Shown here piece after piece: positions 11,401-26,400 of a stretch of DNA of 64,000 bases; the first letter of the stretch is position 1, and each line of letters begins with the position of its first letter. The notes beneath the pieces were generated by a model, which was given only the letters and a program-made list of their open reading frames with translations, had not been told where the DNA came from and made no database searches. A program made the position numbers and the translations under genes. The stretch is from Dama dama (taxonomy: Eukaryota; Chordata; Mammalia; Artiodactyla; Cervidae). The DNA lies in NCBI RefSeq assembly GCF_033118175.1, contig NC_083714.1:12214001-12278000 (forward strand), read 5' to 3'.

Positions 11401-14400
11401 TTGGTTGACTTGTTGGGGTTTGTAAATGGCCTTTGAACAATGGGCTGTGCAGGCTACTAACAGGCAGAGTTGTTTTTAGTTGGCTGACGCATAGCACTTA
11501 TTACCCAGGGTGTCCCACCAGTGGCTACCTTTACCAGCATGGCGCTATAGCTGGCAGGGCGGATGAGCAAACCCCTTCTGATGGATGACAACTCTTCTCC
11601 CTTTATGAATGTGGTTCATACTTTAGCCTCTGAATGGAGCTCTAGGAAGCCAGGGTGGCAAGTGGACTCTAGTTTCCTGGTACTTCCAGCATGAATCAGT
11701 CCACAGTGGTTGTTTCCTGAGCCAACCAGTGAAGTAGAGGTTAAAGCCCAACAATTGTTTCAGCCTCCCAGGGAGTCATGGATCAGGGCTGCCCTTTTAA
11801 TCCCTCATGCAAGCAGTTAAGTCAGCCAGTTCCTTGGCATTAGAGTTGAAAGACCCCCTAGTGCCAAGTACTGTAGGAATTCCCAAGGCCCATCTGGTCT
11901 CCTAGGTATTCTGAGACTTCTTTCACTGGGCTTTTAGTTGCTCAATGGGATTAACCTCTTGAGCTGCTGCCAAAGTGGAATGTTCAGGTACAAAGCAAGG
12001 AAATTAAAAAATCAAAGGATCAAATCAGTGATGACAGAGGTATTTGGGCCCCCAAGGACCTAAATGAATGGCTGGTTTGGTTTTCTATGGATTGAAAAGC
12101 ATCATGTAGCTAGGAGCCCCAGGATTCTAATGGGAGGCTGTGAAGGGGATTCCACAACAAGGGAAGGAAATTCAATGGGGGCCAACCCCGCAGTATGAGT
12201 TCAGGGACCCCTGGCCTTACCAGGTTGTAATGTATAGTAAGATAATTCCCTGAGAGGCCAAGCTGGTGGGGGTGTTAGTCTGTGAGCTTGTGTGCTGTTT
12301 TCTCATCTGGACAGCCTATGTGAAGCCCCCAGAAACACACAACCACAAAGAGGATTAAAAAAGATATTAATAGTTGTATACAAACTCAACTTCAGTCACA
12401 TGGCCAGGAGTCAGGGGTGAAAAGGGTGGTGTGTGAAAAAGGCAAGCTGCAAACACTAGGCTGGAACCAGAAGCTGCCATGCCCCACTGTGGAGTGAAAG
12501 ACACTTTGGCTCTGGATCCTCAGAGACCTGCTGGCTCAAGAGGCCAGCTGCCAGGGTTGGTGGGGCAGGGGGTTGTGGGTGGGTGGGCAGAGGCCATGGG
12601 GGAGGGGCGAGGAGTGCTCATATTTGAGGGTCACTTTTTGGAGGCTAAACTGGTTCAACCTGGCACCATGGGGGGCTTGAGATGTGAAACTCAGGTTAGA
12701 CAACTCATTCTCCTTCTCAGTCTGACCCTGTCACACTGCTGTTACTGCCCCTCAGGGTGCCAGGGCCCCGGGGCCCAGCTTAAGTCTGTCAAGTTGGGGC
12801 TGTTCCTCTGAAGGACCTACCTGAAATGCCTGGAAAGCCTGGGGGTCCGCGGAGCCCGGGTTTGCCCTTGATGCCAAATAGACCACTAGGGCCTGGGGGG
12901 CCTGGCTGACCCACGCGGCCTGGTATTCCAGGGCTGCCCCGCTCACCTTTGGGGCCGAGCAAGCCCGACTTCCCAAGCAAACCTAAGGAAAGGAAGAGGC
13001 AGATGATCACAGCCTGGATTGATAGCAGGGACCGCTCATCAAACCACCTTCCAGAAGAGCCCAGCCCCGGGATGCCTCCGACATGCCACTGTCTCATCAG
13101 TTCCAGCCTTGCTGCTAATTATGGGTTTTGCAAGAAACCTGACTATGGATTCTAGATATTTCTAGAATTACTGAGACAGGAGAATGGACTTGGGTGATTT
13201 AAGAAAAGCAGGGAGAGACCACAATGACTTTTTATTTCAAGCCCCTAGTTCATCCATCACCCCAGATTCATGCAGTTATACATGCAGGTACATCAGGTAC
13301 TAAAAGCCTTTCTGTAGACTGTCAAACAGGTGGGGAAAAGAGAGTCACCCTTGAGTCCTGGAAGGCCAGAGTCTCCAGGAAATCCTCTGTCCCCAGGCAG
13401 TCCCTGTAGGCCTTGCTCCCCCGGAGCACCATTTTCAGCACCAAGGATGTCACCAGGGGCTCCCTTGGGACCTGGTAAGCCAGGGCTGCCAACTTTCCCA
13501 GGCAAGCCATCTTTTCCAGGGAGCCCAGGAAACCCAGGCAAGCCCTTCTCCCCATGAGGTCCAGGAAACCCTAAAAGTGAAGAGTCAAAAATAAAAGGCC
13601 ATGGAGGTTTAGAAGTCATAGGTTTGGTTAGAGAACTCTGACACAGACTTTTTGTCCTACTACAAAGGTTGTCACATTAGTAATGTGTGTGGCTTTCCTT
13701 AAAGGTCTCTGGTCCTGGGAAGACTTGCCCAGTGGCAGGGACTGCAATGTGTGATCCAGAGGAGGTTCTAGCTCAATGAGGCTGGGCCTTGGGCAGAGCT
13801 CAGCAATCAGCTCCTGGGGCTCCTACAGTGGCCGAAGAGCACAGATTAGAGCCAGGACCTTCTGTCAAAGACCTGGTCTCTTCTGGAGTTGTCTAACTCC
13901 CATCCTCATGCCTCCCTCTTTCTGGATGGTGGAGGGACCTGAGACACCAATAAACCCAAGGAAATATAGCCTAAGATGAATCCCCTGCTGCTGAGCAGGG
14001 GTGGTTCTCAGACTGAGCATGCGTCAGAATCCCCTGGGGCAGGGGTGCTTGGAAAAACCCAGATTGTCAGGCCCACACCCCCACCCCGCCACAAAGCTTC
14101 TGATCAGTAACTCTGCCAAGGGGCCAAGGAACTGCATTACTAAGAAGTTCTGAGGTGATGCTGATGCTGCTGGCTGAGGGAACACAGTTTGAGAACCGCT
14201 GGTGCAGCGTAGCACAATGAAGCTCAGGTTGGAACAACAGGGTGTCAGCCAAGGGTCTGAAATATGACAACTTCCCTCTCCCTTATCAACTTTCAGGAGT
14301 TGATCCGGGGAACTGCCAGAACGTGCAGTCAGACCAATTGACAGAACATGCAGTCAGACCACCCGGTAGAGTCCTAGCCCTGTCACTAGTGACTTTGTGA

Positions 14401-17400
14401 TCTCAGGCGAGTCACTTTCCATATGCGCCACAGTTTCCTCCTCTGAACCTGAAGGGGTTGACTCAGCTCATCACAAATGGCCCTTATTGCTCTGAGACAC
14501 TGTCCTTCTATAGCTCTAAGCTCTGTTTTGTCTGACTATGAAATCAAAACCATCCCACTTACACCAGAGCACAAACCTAACTTCCTACAGTGGATGGATG
14601 GCTACCACAATCCAAACACATACTCACACAACAGGAGAGGCAGGGAGCAGGGGGAGAAGCTCCTCTTCTTACCTGGCAATTCAGGCAGGTGAACCAATCC
14701 TGGACTTCCGGGGTTCCCTTTATTTCCACGCAATCCAGGTTGGCCTGGAGCCCCAGGGAGGCCACGGGCCCCTTTAGGGCCTGAAAACCCAAATGTGAGT
14801 GGTAAGGGGAAAGGAATGTTGGTATGGCTATGATTTGTGATGTCCAGTCAAAAATTAGGAATTAGTTAGTTAGGAATTCCCTGGAGTCCATTGGTTATGA
14901 CTCCGTACTTTCATGCCAAGGGTGCAAGTTCATTCCCTGGTTGGGGAACTAGGATCCCACAAGCCATGCAGTGCAGTCAAAAAACAAACAAACAAACAAA
15001 AAACCTAATCTCTTGGAGGGCCTCTCTTATTCTCCCCTCCCCACACCGCCCTTTCTAGCAGCCATTCTATTTCCTCAATTCTCAAGGCCGCCCTCTCAGG
15101 AGGAACGAGGATACCCCAGTGCTCCTGGGCTATCCTTGGCTTACTTTGGTACATGGCCCTTACATGTGTGCTCAGTTGCTTTTTCTGGCCTCATCCCATA
15201 CCTGGGAATCCGGGAGCTCCTGGGAGTCCTGATGGACCATACGGTCCAGTAATAATACAAGGCAAGGTGATACCTGTAAATACATGTAAATACATGTAAG
15301 CAGCTGAACCAATCAAGTCAGGGATGATTTCCCCCTAGCATGCTCCTTTACTTTCATTCCATTGAATGCAACAGCTAAGTTATTCTTTCCACCCAGAAGC
15401 TGGGAGCCCATGCAGAAAAATCTTGGCTTCAGAAGCTCTTGGGAGTTACTCCTAGCGTAATTTCTTATGGATAAGAATGCCCCTAGTGTCCTAGTGCTGA
15501 GACATAACATTCTAACAAAGTCTCCTGTTGTGTAGGAACAACAGCAAACAGCAGTTGCCTATTCACCCTGCCCTCAGGTGGAGCCCCTCCCTAGAATGCA
15601 TGCTAAGGGTTAGTTATTATGTCCACATGACTAGATTGGAGGGTTTGAAGACAAGACCCCTCAAGTTCACATGACTGCTCTTTTCTTGGAATGAGGCTTT
15701 TCCCAAACCACTGGGTTCTTTTGACACATGTCATTTAGGATCTACTGAAACCTATCCATTATCCTTGCTCAGATGGACCCATATGTCTATACCAAGCAAA
15801 CACTGAAGTCCACTTTCTTGGTCATGACAGACGGTGACCCTTTGCTCAGCTCCTCATTTGAAACGGTCAACTCTGCTACTCAGAGAAGGGGTCGTCAATT
15901 TCAGTATTCAAGACGTTGAAATTGATGTGCATAGCCCTTCCCCTAGCAAATTCTTCCTTACTCACTCACGGTGCAAATAAAAAGTCTAAGATCACAGAGG
16001 GGAGGTTTAATAAAATACCAGTGAATGAATTGTTAGTTGGCTCCTTCAGAGGCCATTTATAAACAGTTGCTAATTAAAATTAGTCTTGCCTATTCATTAA
16101 AACAATCCCCAGAGATCTAGTTTAAGCCACAGAGCCCACAGTTCTAAGAAACTGCTATAGCTTTTGCCTGTACTTAAATCACAAATTACATCTCTTAAAG
16201 ATACAACCTATGATTCAGACAGCTTATTCAACTGGCTGGCATTCCTCCCCGAGTTTTGCTTTCATTTTCCAATACAAAAGCTTGATGGCATTTTTAGCCC
16301 ACCTGTTCTGTCCTAAATAAAAACTGGGAATTCAACAGTATAATGTATTGGTTAAGAGGTTGGGCTCTGAAGCCAGACAGAGCTGGGCTTGTATTGTAGT
16401 TCTGCTACTAACTAGTTGTATGAGCAAGATACTCAACCTCTCTGAGTCTCATGTGTAAAATTGGAGCTACATATCTCATATGGTACTTGTGAGGATTATA
16501 TGGAATAGTGCTAATAGCACTTAGCACAGTGCTGGGCACCCTGGTATGTGCTCCATGAATACTAGTTTTTTAGTATCTTAAGGAGGAGGATTCAGAAGAG
16601 CTCCCTCGAGGCCATCCCCTAGATTCTACCTCATTCAGGTTAGTGACATATTTTGTAGCCTTGGCAGCAGCTTCCTGCCTTCTAGACGTCAAGCTCCTAT
16701 AATTACATTTTCACAGGTGGAAAGATAGCCACAAACCTGATCTTCCTCCACAGCTGGTTATACCCGTCTCCATCCTGCCAGGTGCTGAAATGATGGAGCT
16801 CTTTCAGAGGGCTATCTCCCTACTGTGGAAAGATGCTTTATGAGCAAGCATCTCATGATGGATGAGATGCTTCATGGGGAGAGGGCTGCAGTCCTGCCCT
16901 CAGCTTTGGACTAGGCTGAAGAACTGCCTCCCTATGTGGTATTCTGAGAGGGACCCTGGAGAAAACTCTGCTGCCCCAACTATTTCAATAGCTCATTGAC
17001 TTTAATGTATCAAACATTGTAGTTCCACTGCTTTATGGCTTAAAAAAACAAACTGGGCAAAAGATAAATATCTCTGGGCCGGGTCCAAACATGAAACCAC
17101 CTATCCTCAATTTATCATATCAGTTTTATAGATTCTTTTCAGTTGTGATCACCAGAGGAAAACAAAACCTTTAGAGGATGGGGCTGAGGACAGTCATCTG
17201 GAAAGGTTCCAGGGAAGGAAAAATAATGAGAAAATGGAAGATGAGTAGATACCAGAAGGAATCAGGGGCATACTTCCCTTTTGCCTCAGACCAGTCCTGT
17301 ACACATTTGTGTATTTCAAGCAGAGGGTCAAAATGGTGAGAAGGTAAGGACTTCAAGTCATACATCTGGCTCTCTTACTTTACATAAATTCAGAGCCTTC

Positions 17401-20400
17401 TCCCCAACAAAGCAGAAACCAGCTCTACCCATGTTCTATTTTACAAGTGCAACAAATGACATCATTATTCAGAATTTCCTCATTAATGCCAAAACTCATC
17501 TTCAGAATCAAAAAGCAGTTCTGGTTATCAAGATTCTAACATCTTGGTTGATTCCAGGTCAAATGAATAAATATCAGATGTGTAGATCCCTTTAGGTAAC
17601 TCCCAAGGCAAGTCATGGCCTCAGTTAAGTTCGTAAATGAAGATATTCAAGGCAGAGATCAGCAAAGCCATCAACATGCATGATGAAGGTGACCAGCCGC
17701 TTGCAGAGATTGCGTGCCCACTTCCTCTCTCCTCCCTCCCAGAAGAGGTGTGCTAAGGCGCCTTTGAAGCAGTGTCAGCATGAGCCTTTTTACCCCAGCC
17801 TTAGGATCACCCCTCCCCAACTCAGGCCTTCAGTGTGGTGCTCAGGCCACTGTGAATATCTGAGACAAAGTGAACAAAAAGGAGGGGGGTGGTTTGCCAC
17901 CATTGGCATTTGAGAACCTCTAGACCTAGCTAGGTCTCACCTCCCTCTGTGTCTAAGTCTCTTTTCCCAACCTCCTCCCTGCAGCAGCAGTCACCTAGAC
18001 CAATCAAGTAAAGAAGAAAATTAAACCGGGATGGAAGTTCTTTGAGGCCCAAGGAAAGTCTTGTCTGTAGCCCACTGATCAAATTGTCTGGATAGAGGGG
18101 AGAAAACTGGCATCCACACAGGATCAAGGACACAGTAGCCACTGCAGTGATAACCTGGGTGATTGATTACTATGAGCAGCTGGATCAGAGCCTCTTTGGA
18201 AACAGCTAGTTGTCTCTTTGCCTAGCGTTTGTAATAATTCATACTATTAGGTTGAAAAGCTTCAGTGACTACATTCCCTTTCCTGGCAATGTGTCCTAGC
18301 CTGAGCCACAATTGGCTGGAGTGAGTACGTTTAGGAACGGCATCTTCATCTTTCATGGCAGCAAGCAGTCATGCCCACAATTGCAAATGTTTAGGGCCCA
18401 CAGGTGATATGTTTTTAAATCTGTGTGGAAAGAAAGCTTGGTTCGAGGAGTTATATTTGGTGGCCATAGAGAGAGAAAAAGAAGGCTAATGAAGTCACTT
18501 TTTGGAAAGTCTTGATACTGCAACAAGAATATTTTCTGCATAAGGCATCTCCCAGGCTATATAGCTTTTTTAGATCACTAGATTCTTGAGAACTTTCTAG
18601 GCCCGGGGTAGTGAAGTTTGGGACAGAAATGGTCCTGTGGGCTTCCTTCTGTTGACTCAGCCTGTTTTCAAGCAGTTTGAATATTGATAATATCCAAATT
18701 TGAGTGTATCTAAGTTTTTAGGTACCATGTTAATATAACTCAGTTTAAAACCTAGTTGCCTGCCAAACAGGTTGACCTAGAGTGAAGATCCAATTGGCAG
18801 AGGGGCAGTGGAATGACCATGAATAATATCTCTGAGAACAAAGGTGGAAGCAAAATTGTAGCTGACACCAGGACTTTCCAAAGGAAGCATATTTTGTTTG
18901 ATAAAATTCCTCATAATCTTGCTGTAGGGAAAGATGAGGGGAAGGGAGAGGGAGTTTGGGCTGGACATGTACACACTGTTATATTTAAAATGGAAAACCA
19001 ACAGGACCTACTGTTTAGCACAGGGATCTCTGCTCAATATTATGTGGCAGCCTGGATGGGAGGGGAGTTTAGGGGAGAATGTATATGTATGGCTGAGTCC
19101 CTTCACTGTTCAGCTGAAATTATTGTTTGTTAATTGGATAATACCCTAATACAAAATAAAAGGTTGAAAAAAAATTCTTTACAACCTTAAGAGGAATACT
19201 GACTTGGACTGAAATACTGACTTGGCTTTAAGAGTCTTGAATCATCAATTTTTAACTTGTATTATTATATCAATTCACAAAAGTACATTTTAAAACAAAT
19301 ACATTTTTACAAGACCCATTATCTGTCTTCTTTTTTGTAATTCTTCTAGGTGATGAGGTGGAAAGAGGAGACGTAGATCTAAGAAAACCCTCTTGGTTAT
19401 GGGGAAGGCCCTTTTCTCTGTGAGTGTATATATTAGTGTCTTGTGGAGTACTGTACTATACTAGGCAGATTGAGAAACACTAAAAAGGATTATTCTCCTT
19501 CCTTAGTATCCAGAGGCTTATAATGAGTTAGAAATAGTAAAAACATTAATGGAAGGAAATATATAATCTAAGTGGCAATGACATACCATTGGGGTCAAGA
19601 GAAAGCTTAGTGGAAGAATTAGGGCTTATACTGAACACTGAAAGTTGGATAGGATGTGAGTACATAGACAAAAGAAGAAGAGTATCCCAGAAAAAAAGGC
19701 AACATGGGCAAAATATTGGCAGTGGAAATGAATGTACTTTTTGTGGGGACAGTGAGATAAACTGCTGTTTTAGTGTTTGGTTTTAATTATGAAGAGTATG
19801 AAATAAGGCCAGGTTAGAGAAGTTGGTTGTGTCCATGTCTGGAGACTTTTGAATTCCAGCCTGAGAAGTTTCAGTAGAGTGTTTCTCTGTTCAGTAGAAA
19901 CCATTTGTGGCTTTGGACTAGGGGAGTAACATGGGGGAATCAGCACTTTACAGATATAAAATTGGCAGCAGTGTTCCTAGTGGATTTGAGTGGGGGAAGT
20001 CCAGAGGTAGGAGATGTAAAACTACTTAGGAAATTGTTGTCATTCATTCATCTATCCATCCATCCCAACAAGCATATAGGTATTTGATAAGCTAGGCATG
20101 AGATAACGAGAGCTTAATACCAAGAAGAGGAAGGGAAGATTATAAGAGGCATTGCAAATGAGGGATACGAGACAAATTTCAAGTTTTGCAACTTCAGATG
20201 ACTATAAGAAGTGTGGTACCACTAATGGGAACATAGAAGTTGTGGAAACACAGAAGTTGGGATGAAGAGCTGCTCTGGCTGTGTGCAAGAAGGGAAATTA
20301 TTAGCATAGCACAATAACAATCTATAAGCAGAGCTATCATTCTATAATTCCTGAAATTCAAGTAGAAAAAGAAGTGATGTAAATAGGAGGGATTTAAAGT

Positions 20401-23400
20401 ATGAAATGGAAATCAGACTAGATAGAACTAGGGTCTCTTCTCAGTCTGAGATCTTATGAATTAAGTAAAGGTTCTTCCCTGCTGATATTACCATACAACT
20501 TAGAGGATACCTTTATTGTTCAATTTCCACTTATTTCTTTCATGACACTTGTAATAAATGGTTATCCAGCTTCTGTCTGAAATGTTCCAGAGATGATGGG
20601 CTCATAACCTCCCAAAGAAGCTCTGTCACACTTTTGGACTGTTCTATTAGGAAGTTTTTCACGAAGTAGACCTGAAATCTCTATTGTTCTGTGTACCTGT
20701 ACCACAGTGCAATTACGATCCCTTTTCCACATGAAAACCCTCTAGAGGATTGAAAGCAGTGATTACAATTAGTCTTCTTATGACACATTTCATGCATCTA
20801 GGTCATATCTATACTCAAGGAGTCAGTTTTCCAAGCCCAAAGCCATCGGATTCGCTGATTCACCTGGAACTCCACGGGGGCCTGGTTGCCCTGGAAATCC
20901 ATCTACTCCTTTATCTCCAGGAAGTCCACGAGGTCCAGGAGCCCCTGGTAGCCCAATTCCTGGGGGGCCAGTTGGACCAGTGTGGCCTTTTTCACCAGGA
21001 AGTCCTGGTAACCCCTTTTCACCGGGGAAGCCCTGTGCACCATCACCCTGAACAACACATAGGAAAGAATGAAAGTGTGACTTAAAGACACATCTGCAAA
21101 GCCCTCTGACCATAGGAAACAGACACATAACCAGTGGGAGCAAGGCTTTTTTTTTCAGTTAAAATTCTTTATCACTCTAGTTTTTCAATCAATTCCTCTG
21201 AGTTGAGGTAATGGGAATGAAGCTTGTCAACCCTGCGTGACCTTATAATGCAAAAGGCTCCAGGTGAGGGGGGCAGAGATAACCCTGGAGGCGGGGCAGG
21301 GGTTGGTCACAGAAAGCAGCTGGATTGCCTGCAAGGGAAATCTCCTAAGAAACTGAAGCATTTTAAGTGATAATGGTCAGTTGTCACTAGCATTTATCAA
21401 GTGAGCCAATGACCCATTCTGAGAAAAAGATTCCCATTTTGCAGAAAGGAAAAGCACAGTGTTGGTGGCAGAGGTAGGAAGCTGCCATCAGCCTCCTTCC
21501 CTTGCCAAGTCAAGTGTGACGATTTATAGCACTAGTCACCCAAGAAAAATCAACTTACCAGAAGGCCTGGCAGCCCTGGTAAACCTGGTATTCCATCCTT
21601 GCCTGGGGCTCCTGTCTCACCAGGGAGCCCCTGGGGGCCAGGATCACCTTGCTCTCCTGGCATCCCTGATCCTGTGCTGAGAGTCGGGTCCCCTTTCTTT
21701 CCTTTAGGGCCTGCTGGACCTCGAGGCCCAAATACACCCTGACAAAAAGAGAAGGTAATGATCAGGAGATACAGACTTCATGGAATTTTATTACCTTGCA
21801 TAGATTTGACCTAAAACAAGTCTTTGGGTACATTTTGGCACAAAAAATGGACACTGGATTATGTCACCACCTTGGATTATCATTGCCCATTTATTTTCTT
21901 ACCCTTTCTAAGTTTTGAAATCTTTGAGGATGGGAACTTTGCCTTAATTCAAATTTTATTTTCAAGGTCTGACACAGTGTGGGTCAATTGTAAGTTATTT
22001 TGTGAAAGGAAGGGAGAGAGGAAGGGAGGGATCACAAGTAGGTTAAAGCAGAAAGGGACTTTCAAGATAGCTAAACAGATTTCTTCACATTACAGATCAA
22101 AATCCTGAAGTCTGCTTTATCCCCATCTTTCTTTTATGTGTTTTAATAAAGTGCTTGTTGAGGAGTGAGGGACAATTGACAAGCTCCCATTTGCTTCCTC
22201 AGGGCCAAGTTTGGTAAGACTTACTGGATCCCCTGATGGGCCCTGTGCACCCCCAGAGCCTGGATCACCTTTGGTTCCTTTAAGACCTGGAAGGCCCAGA
22301 AGTCCTGGTGGCCCAGGCAGGCCTGGCTCCCCAGGTGGCCCCATGTTGGGGACACCACCATCACAAGCACAAAAACCTGGGTCCCCTGGAGGAAAAATTA
22401 AAAAAAGACAACATTAAACTAAGTGGGCCATCTTTACAAGAAGAAGGAAAACCCGCCAGTTGGAATTTGTGACTTGAACAACTCCACTGAAGGCCTGCAG
22501 AGAACAGAGATGAATGAACTAGCTTCACTCTTGATCAAAGTACATCTGTGTTAGTGATCTGGATTTCATTCATCTAAGGTAGAGCCCAGTCTAATGTGCC
22601 ATCAGAGTTGAGAACCACTGACCTATACTAATCAGCTGAGAGTCTGGAATCCAAGCTACTTGAAGGTTCTATTCACCAAAATGTCTTTTGTACACAGAGA
22701 CAATACCAAAGAAATTAATGATAGAGAGTTTAGCAAAGCATCTTTGAAGAGATAGCACAGAGTCACTAGCACTGTGGCCCAGCCACCTAGACCATCTGTG
22801 CTTACGGTCTAAGAAAAGAGATTTTGGGCCAACATAGGTGACTCTGAGTTTCCCTAAGATCCCAAAGGGCCTCCTCCTACTTTTAGAAAATTAATAATCA
22901 CTTGATAGTCACTGAAACTCTGAAAGGACAATCTCTTCTCCAAATAATCCATGGAGCTCCAACCTGAGTTTGAATCACCTGGGATGCTTGTTTACAAGAC
23001 AACTTGCTGGGCCTCACTCCAGGACTAATCAATCAGACTCTCAGGTGGCCAGATCCAAGAATCTAATTTTTGTCACCTCCCCATGGTGATTCTCATGTCT
23101 AGTGAACCAGTTGAGAATTACTATCATCATTCCAGACTTAGAGAAAGCAAACCTTCTGGCACCATGGGAATATAGAAGGAAAGGCATTAGAATTGGCCCT
23201 GTTTTTAAGTATGAGAATGGTATCAAGAGGCACACTAGCTCGGCAGTGAGTCAGGGAAAAACCAAAATTGGCACCCTAGGTCAAGACTTGTAATTTAATA
23301 TCCTTTGCCCCCAGCAGTCTTCCCTGTGTCTAAAAAGTAGAGATGGAGCTTTAAAAAATGTCCGAATGAGCTCCTATACTTAGGTAGTGCCATTTTATGA

Positions 23401-26400
23401 TAGGGCCATGAAAAAGGAGAGGAGTGAGTGAAAACCACTCTGAGGCTGAGGAGAGCTGTGAATTCCTTTGAGAAGAGATCTTGGTACCTGAATCCCCCAG
23501 GTCATCTCCAAAACTCTCTTCAGCAACTGTTGACACTTTCACCTCTTCCTCCACCTTGCCCTGGGCTGCAACTATTATAAATTGATTTATTTACACTTTA
23601 GCATCTGCCCCTTAGAGTATGAAACAGAGGAATGACCGAAAGACAGCAGGAAGATGGAGTGTACGGGACAGCTGAAGGCTGGGGCAGTCAGTCAGTCCTT
23701 CAGCATCAGTGGGGATTGGAGTTGTTTTCCTGGAGCCAGCTGGCTTTTTCAGAGGTTCAGGTCTTGACCTTTCCTGTAGGCTGAAGGTAATGATAAGTGA
23801 CTTCCTGCCTTGGCCTTGCAAACTGAGAGGGGTTACAGGATATGCAGAATAGCTTCTACAGGTGGAGGAGCAGGAAGAATGGCCTAGGGGCCACTTTGTC
23901 CTGTGCAACCTCAATCGCCAGCCTCAGTCTTAGAGCTCCAAACATAGCACTTTTGACAATCTTAGAATCACATCAAGATCCAAGGTTGCTCCTGTTCGGA
24001 TTCCCAAGGCTGTTGGTTGGCTCCTTCCCAGGGGGCCTTCTCCAAGGAGTTTGGGGGACAAAGAAACCTAAGCAGACAAAGATCACCTTTCATTCCTTTG
24101 AGGCCTGCGTGTCCTTTTGGACCTTGTTCCCCTCGGAGTCCCGGCAATCCTGGTTCTGTGCTCTGCAGGGTTCCCGTCTCAGATGCTGCACCTTCAGGAA
24201 GAAGGAACATAAAAGCTCGGCAACTTACAAGAACCTGGGCTCATGCACAGCAGCTCAGTCACCAAGAATCCTGGAGCATCAATTATCAAAACAGAGATAC
24301 CCTCCCCCCAAAAAACCCAAGGCAGGGACCCAAAGTCTGTAGCAATTTCCCAACTCTATTGGCTCAATTCACTCTACTTCTACTAGTTACAGGACATTCA
24401 CTATGTTCCAGGCACTGGGCTAGATAGTGGGGATGTGGAAATAAGCAAGGCAGCTTCAGCAACTCAGACATCCCTGTGTCTATCCCAGGAAGTCCTCTTA
24501 TGACAAAAGAGGAGATGGGGGCAAGCTGCAGCGGTCAGGGGATGTAGGTTACAAAGAAACATGCAGGGTGTATTTCTAGCCTTTTTTCTTAGAATCTAGA
24601 GTCTCATCCTCTGATGACTTAAGAAGAATAAGCCCTGTGGAGGCTTTCAGCAGCCATCTATGAAGATCCCCTGGAGGAGGTAATGACAACCCACTCCAGT
24701 ATTCTTGCCTGGGAAATCCCATGGACAGAGGAGCCTGGTGGGCCCCAGTCCATGGGGTCGCAAACAGTTGGACACGACTGAGCACACAGAGACATGAAGA
24801 TCCAGGTTTGGTTTCTAATTTCTTGAGCTTTCAGCCCATCCTGCTGGAGCCCTGAGGACCAGGGAAAGCTTAAAAGAGCCAATTCTGCTCCTTCGAGAAC
24901 TACCAGTCCACAGGCTTAGGGGTTGAGAACAGTGAGGGGCTAAATGAAATGACTACAGAAGTCGGAAGGCATTAGGGAGTGTCTGGTCACTGAGATGGCC
25001 CTCGCTCATCTTCCTTGATGAACACTCTGATTGCTGTGGTCCCTAACCTGTGAAATGCTCCCTCCCTCAAAAATCAGGGCTGTTCTACAGTCTGGATCAC
25101 ACACTGATCTCAAGACCAAAGGGAGAAACAACTTACCAGGTGGGCCTGATAGGCCTGGTAGGCCTGGCAAACCATCTCTGCCAGGGAGACCAGTTGCCCC
25201 CGTTGTGGTGCGGCCGGGGTTTCCTCGTTCCCCCTTCAGGCCTAGAGCTCCCTTGGGCCCCAGAGCACCGGGGCCACCTGGAAGGATAAGCCCACACAGA
25301 AATGTTAGTCACATCAGCCTCCTCTTCAAGGAGTCCAATTGGTGCCATATGTTAGACACTAACTCCAAGGAAGAGTTTGGGAAAGCATTTGCCTCTCTCC
25401 TGCAGCTAAGTTTAAAGGGTCCCTAGGAATCATCTAGCCTAACCTCCTGGGAGACAGAGGCCCAAAGATGTACAGAAACATGGTCAAGGGCCTAGAACTT
25501 CTCAGTGGCAAACCTGAGAGAGAAAACCGGGACTCCAGCCCCCCATTTCTACATTTTTTCCACCTTGGTGCTGGGATCAGCTGTACCTCCTCCAAGGGGC
25601 TTTTTTTTTTTTAAACTTTTATTTTTTGGCTGTGCCATGTGGCATGTGGGATCTTAGTTCCCCAACCAGGGATTGAACCGTGCCCCCTGCATTGGAAGCA
25701 TGGAGTCTTAACCACTGGACTGCCAAGAAGTCCCACAAGGGGATGTTTTAAAAGCACAGGTATCCTTACAGAGGCCCATCTCTGAGGAATTTAGAAACTG
25801 CTGTTTTTAAAAGTAATGTCTGGCTTTATATTTGGGACATCAGTGCCTCCCAGACTCTGGTATGCCCTTTCTCTTTTTACTGCTAATAGAGTGACTTATG
25901 AGTGTGTGCCTCCAATGACTGTTTCAAGGGTGTCATCCACAGGATCCCAGGGCCATTTACTGCCTGGGTTAAGCACACAGTGAAGGTCTGGGTACAAATT
26001 TTCCTCTAGGCTTTTGTTCGCTTCTTCTGGCAAGCATCAGCTGCAATGGCACATCCACAGAAGAGTGACAGGGCTGCCGCAGTCTAACCCAGGCTTCCTC
26101 ACTGATGGTCTAGGCCTCACTGATGGCCTGTCTATCTATGGTACATTATCGAGGCCAAAGGAATGCTGCTTACCCAGGCCTTGAGTACATTTGTCCTTGC
26201 ACTCACAGTGGGGAGCTTACTGACTAGGTCTACCTTTCTTTTGACTTTGGTTAACTAAGTCCCCAGACCAGAGGTATAGCAGGGGATGCTGAGCACCAGA
26301 GTGGATATAGAGGACTAATCTGTGCAGGGGGTGGGTTGGTTTGTTTCACCTGGTAAAGCTGGTAATCCAGGGGTGCCAGGAGGGCCAGGTAGGCCCTGTA

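Larger units (their letters stand above)
15274..20863. other. COL4A6 intron between w21 and w20 (5.6 kb)
   Basis: Holds a MIR (16327-16565) and an L1 3' end (18980-19172). 20500-20740 looks like an old mammalian repeat I cannot name. The rest shows no gene or repeat I can support. Confidence 0.6.
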
